NCBI GenBank assembly: GCA_946480125.1
Contig: CAMLIY010000005.1
Coordinates: forward strand, 1-44,260
DNA: 44,260 nt
Direction: 5' to 3'
DNA from: an uncultured Asticcacaulis sp.
GTDB taxonomy: Bacteria > Pseudomonadota > Alphaproteobacteria > Caulobacterales > Caulobacteraceae
The translations under genes were made by a program, and so were the position numbers. Numbering within the stretch: position 1 is the stretch's first letter; every line of letters begins with the position of its first letter. The notes below the pieces were generated by a model. The model did not search any database, had not been told where the DNA came from, and saw only the letters and a list, made by a program, of their open reading frames with translations. This document shows positions 8,183 to 14,581 of this stretch, piece by piece.

Positions 8183-8418
8183 TGCGAGGGACCTTCCAGC
8201 TTGACCGCCTGCCCTAAAGGCACGAGTCCTTCGAGCATGCGCGCGACGGCCGACTTTGCCTCGTCTTCGCTCACGCCCGTCTCGACCTGCATGGTCACCC
8301 ACGACAGGTAGAGAAACGCCTCCACGATCAGACCGGGTTCGACCCGGCCAATCAATGGCTCGATGTCGTCCATAATGCGGTGTGCGCTTTCCGCACGTAA
8401 CCGATCTCTGAGTGCCAT
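8179..8418 (-). CDS. Small hypothetical protein next to lasso precursors
   Basis: The protein has 79 aa from the ATG at 8418 (MALRDRLRAES), which has AAGGCAGG just upstream; a TTG at 8517 would add 33 residues. It is helical and acidic, with no signal or membrane span. I recognise no domain. It is divergent from precursor A1, so the 8419-8613 interval, with its three palindromes, probably controls both. Its C-terminus overlaps the GntR stop codon tail to tail. A role as a small regulator or immunity protein would be speculation. Confidence 0.55.
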   Translation of the reverse strand: MALRDRLRAESAHRIMDDIEPLIGRVEPGLIVEAFLYLSWVTMQVETGVSEDEAKSAVARMLEGLVPLGQAVKLEGPSH

Positions 8419-8482
8419 GTCGACCTGCCTTGGAAGCGACAATACTATACTACCCAATAGCAAAGACTGCGCAACGATGGGG

Positions 8483-8545
8483 GATTTTCGAAAAATCTCC
8501 GATTGATATTCGGACAATCGTCAAATGATCTCCGAGGGATCATTT
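8483..8545. promoter_or_regulatory. Cluster of three perfect palindromes upstream of precursor A1
   Basis: Three inverted repeats lie in tandem. They are GATTTT/AAAATC (8483-8488 and 8492-8497, 3-nt spacer), CGATTG/CAATCG (8500-8505 and 8515-8520, 9-nt spacer) and AAATGATC/GATCATTT (8523-8530 and 8538-8545, 7-nt spacer). They occupy the divergent control region between the small minus-strand gene and the lasso precursors and are plausible operators for the GntR or XRE regulators of the locus. I could not fix -35/-10 elements with confidence. Confidence 0.5.
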
Positions 8546-8569
8546 CGGTTCGGGTTTAGAGTCAGGACG

Positions 8570-8613
8570 CCACGACTTACCGTGGTTTTCATCTCAAACC
8601 AAAGGAGACTGTC
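8570..8613 (+). promoter_or_regulatory. Precursor A1 5'-UTR hairpin and ribosome site
   Basis: The hairpin CCACG (8570-8574)/CGTGG (8581-8585) is followed by the ribosome site in ACCAAAGGAGACT (8598-8610), three nt before the ATG. The same 13-nt ribosome-site block, again behind a short hairpin, precedes the orphan precursor at 26386. This suggests a shared, inherited leader for precursor mRNAs. Confidence 0.55.
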
Positions 8614-8751
8614 ATGACGAAGTTCGATCATGAAACCGAAGACCTTATCGACCTGGGTAATGCCTCTGTCGAAACCAAAGGCGCCAACACGATCTACGAC
8701 CCCGACGAAACCTCCCAGCACAAGCTGGTGCCGGGCCTCGCCGCCGACTGA
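8614..8751 (+). CDS. Lasso peptide precursor A1
   Basis: The protein has 45 aa. The leader (residues 1-22) has the EDLIDLG block and ends SVETK, with Thr at the penultimate position required by lasso leader proteases. The predicted core is 23 residues starting GANTIYDPD and ending GLAAD. Gly1 and Asp9 would form a 9-residue isopeptide ring; a Pro8-Asp9 pair is also found in astexin-1. The C-terminal GLxxD resembles benenodin-1. The start has a strong ribosome site (AAAGGAG, 6 nt spacing). It is followed 114 nt later by a second precursor and then the B and C genes. Product identity, ring size and any plug residues are predictions. Confidence 0.9.
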   Translation: MTKFDHETEDLIDLGNASVETKGANTIYDPDETSQHKLVPGLAAD

Positions 8752-8865
8752 TCGCCGGGTGGAGGACGGACTTGTGCCGGCCTCCCCTACTCCCTCTAAA
8801 TCCGAGCCCTGCGACCACTGATTTCGATGGTGGCAACACATAGGCTCATCCCGAAAGCAACTCAC

Positions 8866-8997
8866 ATGACTAAATCCGAACTCCAGGACGTCGTCGACCT
8901 TGGCGCCGCCAGCGTCGAAACCAAGGGTATGAACACCCAATTCGAAGCCGACGAACTCGCCCAGCACAAGCCCAATCCTGGCCTGAGCAATGATTGA
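8866..8997 (+). CDS. Lasso peptide precursor A2
   Basis: The protein has 43 aa. The leader (1-20) carries DVVDLGAASVETK with the penultimate Thr. The predicted core is 23 residues beginning GMNTQFEAD and ending PGLSND, so the ring would join Gly1 to Asp9; Glu7 is a less likely acceptor. Core A2 shares the xNT start, the QHK centre and the GLxxD end with core A1, which indicates tandem duplication and divergence. A terminator-like hairpin starts 8 nt after its stop. A weaker ribosome site (GAAAG) than A1's suggests lower translation. Confidence 0.9.
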   Translation: MTKSELQDVVDLGAASVETKGMNTQFEADELAQHKPNPGLSND

Positions 8998-9004
8998 CCG
9001 AAGG

Positions 9005-9034
9005 GAGGCGGCGTTCAATACGCCGCCTCTTTTT
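9005..9034 (+). terminator. Intrinsic terminator/attenuator between precursor A2 and gene B
   Basis: A perfect 10-bp GC-rich stem (9005-9014 with 9020-9029) with a 5-nt loop is followed by five T residues. Its position explains why gene B must start at 9050 rather than at an upstream in-frame ATG (8990) that would overlap A2. Hairpins between precursor and processing genes are known in lasso clusters and make precursor mRNA far more abundant than mRNA for the enzymes; here partial read-through to B and C is expected. Confidence 0.85.
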
Positions 9035-9049
9035 CGAACCGGGGTTCCG

Positions 9050-9706
9050 ATGGACTATTCGCTTCGCACCGACCTTTACGCCTGTATCGCTAATGAGCGT
9101 GTCGTTTTACTCGACTTGGTCAGCGACAGGTATTTCGCGTTACCGGCACCGGCAGATGCCGCCATGCAGGACTGGCTCAATGGCCGTGTGACTGAACCAA
9201 CCGCGTTCACGTCTCTGGTAGAGCGTGGCTTCCTCATCCCTACGCCAAACCTCAACAGCCACCCCCCTATCCCAACCAAACCGGCGCGATTCGACCGTGC
9301 CCTCGAACAGCAAACAATCGGGCGCCTGCCACCTTTGGCGCCCATACTCGCGCAACTCCAAACCAAGCGTGCACTGAAAACGCAGCCCCTACATCGCCTG
9401 ATCGACGTAATTCGGACCCGAAAAGCCCGGAACCGGGATCGGTCCTTACCCGGCAATCATCCCACAGCCGATCGCGCAGTGGCGCAATATGCCGCCTCCA
9501 GACGCTTCATCTCCGCGCAGGACGAATGCCTGCGCTGGTCGATCGCCATGGTCAGGTATCTCAGTCAGCGACATTTCTACCCTGATCTGATCCTCGGTGT
9601 CCGCATGATGCCTTTTGCGGCGCACGCCTGGGTGCAGGATGGCGAAACGGTGTTGAATGACACAGCCGAATACGTTTCGGCCTATACGCCGATACTGGTG
9701 GTTTGA
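9050..9706 (+). CDS. Lasso peptide leader protease B (fused RRE and transglutaminase-like domains)
   Basis: The protein has 218 aa from MDYSLRTDLY. The N-terminal PqqD-like RRE (about 1-75; CIANERVVLLDLVSDRYFAL) binds the leader. The C-terminal transglutaminase-like domain has Cys160 in AQDECLRWS, His192 in AHAWVQDGE and a nearby Asp (197 or 204), forming the Cys-His-Asp triad that removes the leader after the penultimate Thr. B1 and B2 are fused, as in other proteobacterial clusters. The ATG at 8990 is rejected because it would place a terminator inside the coding region and overlap A2. The stop is one nt from the C start (TGACATG), so B and C are translationally coupled. Confidence 0.92.
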   Translation: MDYSLRTDLYACIANERVVLLDLVSDRYFALPAPADAAMQDWLNGRVTEPTAFTSLVERGFLIPTPNLNSHPPIPTKPARFDRALEQQTIGRLPPLAPILAQLQTKRALKTQPLHRLIDVIRTRKARNRDRSLPGNHPTADRAVAQYAASRRFISAQDECLRWSIAMVRYLSQRHFYPDLILGVRMMPFAAHAWVQDGETVLNDTAEYVSAYTPILVV

Positions 9707-9707
9707 C

Positions 9708-11465
9708 ATGGCCCAACGCTACCTGGCTTTCGTTTGTCACGAAACCGACCGCTCCCCAATAAAATCTAGTTGCCGCCAGAGCCAGTCGCTTCCGCACGCG
9801 TTCAAATCGCCTGGTTTGACCATCTATTCGAACGTGCCTCTTATTCCGCTGGCCGGTGGCATCGGCGCGATTGTCGGCGATCTTTTTACCCGCGAGGTCA
9901 AGCCCAACCTTATCCAGGAGATGGATAGCCGCTCAAGTCAAGCCGTCCGGGACTCAGCGGGCCAGCACCTTATCGACAGCTATTGGGGCGCCTACGTCGC
10001 CTTGATCCGCAACGTTCAGGGCGTGTTTCATGTGCTCCGCGATCCGTCGGCTGCCATGCCCTGCTATTATCTCGACCAGGGCAGCCTATTCATATTCGCC
10101 TCTGACCCTGAGTTGCTGGTCGAAGCCGGTTATCTTGTGCCTCAGGTCGACTTTGAATTTCTGGCGCATCACCTTTACGCCCCGGATGTTCGGACGGCTC
10201 AAACCGGGCTTCGGGGGCTAAAGGAACTTATGGGCGGGTTCCGTCTCTCGATAACCCCGGAGGCGCAGGTCCTATCTCAGGTCTGGTCGCCATGGGATTA
10301 CACCATATCAGACCGAACCAAATCCGACGGACAACTTGCCAAGAGACTTGAGGAAATCGTGCTGGGGTGCATCGGTGCCTGGGCGCGCCGTTATCCGCGG
10401 AGCCTCCTCGGTATATCGGGTGGTCTGGACTCTTCGATCGTGGCCGCTGGGCTGGTTGCCGCCGGCGCCGACATCACCTGCGTCACTCTGGCGACGAACG
10501 AGGCCGGCGGTGATGAACGTGGCTTTGCCCGTATTTTGCGTGACCATCTCCACGTCCCTCTGGTCGAAGCCTTTCATCGGGCCGAGCTTGTCGATTTCAC
10601 CAAAGCCCTGTCCGCCGACCTGCCCCGCCCCATCGGGCATGCCTTCGGGCAAAGTAATTACGGGATTCGCTTCGAACTGGAGCGTAAACTTGGCATCGAC
10701 GCCTTCTTCAGTGGGATCGGTGGTGACAATGTATTTTGCTATACGCAGTCAGCGACTGCGCTGGTCGATCGTTTCCGTACCGAAGGATTGAGCCTTGGCC
10801 TGTTTCAGACGCTCAACGACATCTGCCGTCAAAACAATGCCAGCGTCGGCGCCGTCCTGAAGATGGCGTTTGACCGATACCGAAAAGCCGATCCGACTTA
10901 CCGCCTGCACGGCGACATGACCTTTCTGGGGCCGGCCGCTGCCAGGGTCGCCGAAACGGCGCTTTCTCATCCGTGGCTAAGGGCGCCGAAGAACCCCTTG
11001 CCCGGCAAGGCCGTGCATGTCGGCATGCTGGCCGCCATTCAGGGTACGATCGACGGTTTGCCCAGGAACCATGCGCCACAGATCCTCCCTTTGCTTTCCC
11101 AGCCCGTCATGGAGACCTGCCTTAGAATCCCAATGTGGCAGTGGATTGCCGGCGGTCGCAATCGTTCTGTTGCCAGGACCGCGTTTTCGGACCGTCTCCC
11201 GCAATCGCTTATCGAACGTACATCGAAGGGCGGCCCCAACAGCTTTGCCTATTCCGTGATGGAACAGCACAAGGATCTCGTGCGCGATCGCTTGACGACG
11301 GGACGCCTCGCCGCGGAGGGGCTTGTAGATATCCATGCCCTTGCCAAAGCAATGGATTCACGCAAGCTCATCAGCCCTATGGATCATATGCGCCTGTCCG
11401 ATTTAGCTGAATGCGAGGCGTGGATAAGGCATTGGGAGACCAGAGCGATTTCGCCGAAGCCATAG
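9708..11465 (+). CDS. Lasso peptide cyclase C (asparagine-synthetase-like)
   Basis: The protein has 585 aa from MAQRYLAFVC. An N-terminal class-II amidotransferase-like domain (about 1-190) lacks the catalytic Cys2, as expected of lasso cyclases that do not use glutamine. The C-terminal asparagine synthase domain carries the ATP-pyrophosphatase loop ISGGLDSSI (Ser237-Ser243) and SGIGGDNVF. It would adenylate the ring Asp of the core and let the freed Gly1 amine attack, giving the lasso macrolactam. The gene is coupled to B with a 1-nt gap and faces the minus-strand membrane-protein gene (31 nt between the stops). Confidence 0.93.
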   Translation: MAQRYLAFVCHETDRSPIKSSCRQSQSLPHAFKSPGLTIYSNVPLIPLAGGIGAIVGDLFTREVKPNLIQEMDSRSSQAVRDSAGQHLIDSYWGAYVALIRNVQGVFHVLRDPSAAMPCYYLDQGSLFIFASDPELLVEAGYLVPQVDFEFLAHHLYAPDVRTAQTGLRGLKELMGGFRLSITPEAQVLSQVWSPWDYTISDRTKSDGQLAKRLEEIVLGCIGAWARRYPRSLLGISGGLDSSIVAAGLVAAGADITCVTLATNEAGGDERGFARILRDHLHVPLVEAFHRAELVDFTKALSADLPRPIGHAFGQSNYGIRFELERKLGIDAFFSGIGGDNVFCYTQSATALVDRFRTEGLSLGLFQTLNDICRQNNASVGAVLKMAFDRYRKADPTYRLHGDMTFLGPAAARVAETALSHPWLRAPKNPLPGKAVHVGMLAAIQGTIDGLPRNHAPQILPLLSQPVMETCLRIPMWQWIAGGRNRSVARTAFSDRLPQSLIERTSKGGPNSFAYSVMEQHKDLVRDRLTTGRLAAEGLVDIHALAKAMDSRKLISPMDHMRLSDLAECEAWIRHWETRAISPKP

Positions 11466-11496
11466 CGTTTCAAATGCCGGCGAAGCTCAAGAGGCC

Positions 11497-12267
11497 TCAA
11501 CCGCCTTCGAAGGCCTTACGAATACCGGCTCTAAGGTCGTCGCTGTAGTCGCTCTCCATATCGGCATAACAGTTTCCGCGGTCTCCCATGGTGGCCCCGA
11601 AAATGTTCTTCCGCAGGCGCTTGGGTATGCCACTGGCCTGAACCTGATTATCGAAGGTCAGGACAGCGCGCATGAGTTGATTATTCGCATAATCGCTGTC
11701 TGCCAGGTCCAACAGCGACACCACTTCGCCGTCATGCAGGACGATGCGGTAGGACGGGACATGCCAATTCGGGGCGTGCCGCCCGGCGATCCTTTCGTGA
11801 CAGCCAATTTCGATATGGTCGATGTCCACGATGTTCACGCGGCGCACCTGTAGATCGCGAAACGGGTTCTCGACCGCCAGGTGGTCGGCGTAGATAGCAA
11901 ACCCTCCAGCGACCGGCGCATAGACGAAGAAGATCAACAAAAACGCGGCTATAGACCCAAAAAAAATCGGGCGAAATCCCCGCCTGGCCTGACCGGCGGG
12001 CGGCTTTGGTAGAAGATATCCAAATATGCCGACGATGAGGAGGCAGATAAGGCAGAAAGCCCAGCCGGCCTCGTCAAACGACAGAGGCCGCCAGCGATGC
12101 CAACTTAAGAACTCGCGGCTTGCGAGGTGCGACAGGAATTCGGAGGGCGTGGCCGCGTCGATTTCCTGACCGTAGTAACTGACGAATAAGGTGATAACCA
12201 GGATAACGCCGATGATGGCGTAGATTTTCACCTTATCCGGGCGTTGTGAATTGAGTGGTGTCTGCAC
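11497..12267 (-). CDS. Three-span membrane protein with PH-like C-terminal domain, lasso locus
   Basis: The protein has 256 aa with a GTG start at 12267, supported by an AGGGGGGA ribosome site. Transmembrane segments are at about residues 13-34, 67-88 and 100-125. A cytoplasmic or periplasmic domain follows with alternating strands (YADHLAVENP, VNIVDIDHIEI, YRIVLHDGEVVSLLDL), resembling a bacterial PH-like fold (weak resemblance). I do not recognise the family. The locus has no lasso ABC exporter gene, so this protein, inserted between C and the isopeptidase, could serve export, immunity or sensing; none of these is shown. A terminator at 12391-12429 separates it from the isopeptidase operon, so it probably has its own promoter in 12268-12390. 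Confidence 0.7.
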   Translation of the reverse strand: MQTPLNSQRPDKVKIYAIIGVILVITLFVSYYGQEIDAATPSEFLSHLASREFLSWHRWRPLSFDEAGWAFCLICLLIVGIFGYLLPKPPAGQARRGFRPIFFGSIAAFLLIFFVYAPVAGGFAIYADHLAVENPFRDLQVRRVNIVDIDHIEIGCHERIAGRHAPNWHVPSYRIVLHDGEVVSLLDLADSDYANNQLMRAVLTFDNQVQASGIPKRLRKNIFGATMGDRGNCYADMESDYSDDLRAGIRKAFEGG

Positions 12268-12390
12268 GCTTCCCCCCTACAGCTCGCGTTGCCCCATCCA
12301 GCGCCGCTTTCATGCCCCGCGCAAGTGGAAATTTAGGCCTGCCCCCCGTCGTGTGCCTTGTCCTGCGCTGCCTTAGACATTCGGGATTGC

Positions 12391-12429
12391 CTGAAAAGAC
12401 GGCCCCGTTCCATTGGCGAGAACGGGGCC
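12391..12429 (-). terminator. Intrinsic terminator after isopeptidase gene
   Basis: On the minus strand a perfect 10-bp GC-rich stem (12429-12420 with 12410-12401) and 9-nt loop is followed by GTCTTTTC. It lies 22 nt past the isopeptidase stop codon and so ends the sigma factor-FecR-receptor-isopeptidase transcript. Confidence 0.75.
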
Positions 12430-12450
12430 GCGAAACGGACGCGGGAATGC

Positions 12451-14580
12451 CTAATTCCCCGGGGGTGCGTCCGACCTCGGCAGGTTGGCGCGGAGAGTTC
12501 GCCACCTTTTATATTGGTCTTGTTTTGCCGGAGTATTGTCTTCCTGGCCCAGGAGCCAGAATTTGAACCAGTCGAGGTTACGCGTGTAGAGGGCCCGTCG
12601 ATGGATAGGATGCCATTTCTCGTGGAACTCGTCGGGAAAGACATACATTTCCACCGGGGCCCTTTGCTCTTTCAGGGAAAAATAGCTTTCCAGGGACGCG
12701 AGGTACTCGTGATCCGCCAGTTCCATGAGCAAAGGCGTTTTCATACGTCCGGCATTCAAGCGCATGGAAAATGGCGCCCAGAAGGCCTTCCCGTCCGCCG
12801 TCAGTCCGGGATAGCCGTAGCGCCGCATCTCGTTCCCGCCCTGCTCGCCGTACAGGGTGAAGATAGAAGTTGTGTCTTCACAGCAGCTCCCTATTGCTGC
12901 GGCAGAGAACAGATCGCTGTTCAACAAGGCCCACCGGGCGTTGTTGGAGCCGGCGCTGATACCGGTAATGCCGAGGTGTTTGCTATCAATAGCGCCGGTC
13001 GCGATCGATCGCCTGACGGCCAGCTCAAGCAGTTCCTGGGTACTCCGGTGGCCGAGCCAGTTCACCCGATCATAGGCGCTAATCGCCTCCCATGACGCCC
13101 CTCCTTTGACCGACCCGGGTGACAAGGTGTCCTCGAAGCTGAGAACGGCAATCCCATTGGCTGCGAATAACTGGATTGGCACTTCGTCGTTTATCCCGCC
13201 TCGGAGGAAGCCACGATTGAGGTACTGAACCACGACGAGTGGCACCTTTTCTCCAGGCTTACGGCGTGGCGGCAAGACGAGGTCGGCAAAACCTGGCACC
13301 CCGAAGCTGTTGATGTACTGCAAGCGTTGCACCGGCCCGAATTCAATGGCCTTGAATTCGGGATTTGGATCAAAAACGGTCCGCAAACGGCCCGTCGTCA
13401 GATCGATCTGCACTATTTCCCGAGGCTGCGCGTAGGCTTCGTGTCCGCAGATGAGGACGTTGATGCCGATCTGGCATCCGGCGAGCAGATCCTTCGTCCG
13501 TAATATCTGCCGAACCTTGTCAGTATGAAAATTCCACACGTAAAGCCCGGTCTCGGATCGCGCCCAGCCTTCGAGTTTTTGGAAAACGATCTCCCCGTCC
13601 CCGCGCCACCAGATTGCCCGGGTCCCTGCACATATCGCCAGGTCACAAGTCCAGGTTTTGCCGCTGCCATCGGAGACGTGAAGACGCTCAGGCGACGTCA
13701 CATTGTTGGGGTCAGAAAACGCGGTCCAGGCGACGTCACCGGCTGGCCCCAAAATCGACAGCGAACCTTTCCCCGCTCCCCTTACAGGCTGCGTTGGGAA
13801 TATGTGCGCCTTCTCGGCTTCGGTTGCGGGCTGTGCGTGCCCCGTTGCCACATTGATCAGAAAGGCTTGTCTGGAGATATCGTCACGGGGCCAGGGCGCA
13901 TTGCCTCCGAAGGGTATAAATCGGTCATCAAACAGATAACCGTTTTGGCCTTCTGCCTGGATTGCCTTCGATGCGTCATCCAAGCCCGGCCGGCCTGATA
14001 CGATCAGGCTCTGCGCGTCAGTGGACCAGGCTATGTCTTCGACATCGAACGGCAGATCGGAGACAGCCCGCGAGAGATGCCCGTCGACCGCCGCGACCCA
14101 GGCCTGGGTTCGTCCTTTGTCGCGGCGCTTGAACGCTATGAACTTGCCGTCTGGCGACCACTTCGGCGTGATGATTTCGGTATAGCCGCTGGGATAGTTG
14201 GTGAGATCGCCCATTTCCTGGTTCACACGGATATACTCGCCGCCGGTATCAACGACGATAGGCGTCCCGCCCGGCGTGATCGGCATCACAAGCATGGCCA
14301 GACAATAGCTGTCCGTGTCTGGATCGGCCTGACGAATTTGGAACGACACCCGACTGCCGTCTGGAGACAGGCTCAAGATAGGATCATTCGCAGACGGATG
14401 CTTGGGTCCAATGTCTCTCAGCCGTATCAAATCATCGGCGACGATGGGGCGCTTTTCGCCGCCTGCCGGCGGGATTGCCGGCAGGCGGCCGGTGCAGACG
14501 GCAGAATTGGCCACCCCACCAGCACCGAAGCTGAGGCCGATCGCCAGGGCGATCGGTGAAACAAACGATATGAGGCGCAT
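12451..14580 (-). CDS. Lasso peptide isopeptidase E (prolyl-oligopeptidase fold)
   Basis: The protein has 709 aa with a signal peptide (1-26, ending GVANSA). The N-terminal half is a beta-propeller with repeated LSPDGSRVSF, KWSPDGKFIAFK and STDAQSLIVSG blades. The C-terminal alpha/beta-hydrolase carries the triad Ser542 (GISAGS), Asp623 (ELADHEY) and His653 (DEFHEKW). This architecture matches AtxE2-type isopeptidases, which hydrolyse the isopeptide bond of the cognate lasso peptide. Its export signal places it in the periplasm, where it could open lasso peptides after receptor-mediated uptake. The start is one nt after the receptor stop (TGACATG), the same coupling as between B and C. Confidence 0.92.
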   Translation of the reverse strand: MRLISFVSPIALAIGLSFGAGGVANSAVCTGRLPAIPPAGGEKRPIVADDLIRLRDIGPKHPSANDPILSLSPDGSRVSFQIRQADPDTDSYCLAMLVMPITPGGTPIVVDTGGEYIRVNQEMGDLTNYPSGYTEIITPKWSPDGKFIAFKRRDKGRTQAWVAAVDGHLSRAVSDLPFDVEDIAWSTDAQSLIVSGRPGLDDASKAIQAEGQNGYLFDDRFIPFGGNAPWPRDDISRQAFLINVATGHAQPATEAEKAHIFPTQPVRGAGKGSLSILGPAGDVAWTAFSDPNNVTSPERLHVSDGSGKTWTCDLAICAGTRAIWWRGDGEIVFQKLEGWARSETGLYVWNFHTDKVRQILRTKDLLAGCQIGINVLICGHEAYAQPREIVQIDLTTGRLRTVFDPNPEFKAIEFGPVQRLQYINSFGVPGFADLVLPPRRKPGEKVPLVVVQYLNRGFLRGGINDEVPIQLFAANGIAVLSFEDTLSPGSVKGGASWEAISAYDRVNWLGHRSTQELLELAVRRSIATGAIDSKHLGITGISAGSNNARWALLNSDLFSAAAIGSCCEDTTSIFTLYGEQGGNEMRRYGYPGLTADGKAFWAPFSMRLNAGRMKTPLLMELADHEYLASLESYFSLKEQRAPVEMYVFPDEFHEKWHPIHRRALYTRNLDWFKFWLLGQEDNTPAKQDQYKRWRTLRANLPRSDAPPGN

Positions 14581-14581
14581 G

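Noticed and set aside
8755..8790. Hairpin between precursors A1 and A2 (GGAGGaCGG/CCGgCCTCC)
   Set aside because: The stem has an internal mismatch and no T-run follows; too weak to call a terminator, though it might stabilise the A1 message.
8990..9049. Upstream ATG in frame with lasso protease B
   Set aside because: It overlaps precursor A2, has no ribosome site and would place a perfect terminator hairpin inside the coding region; the N-terminus of the family fits the start at 9050.
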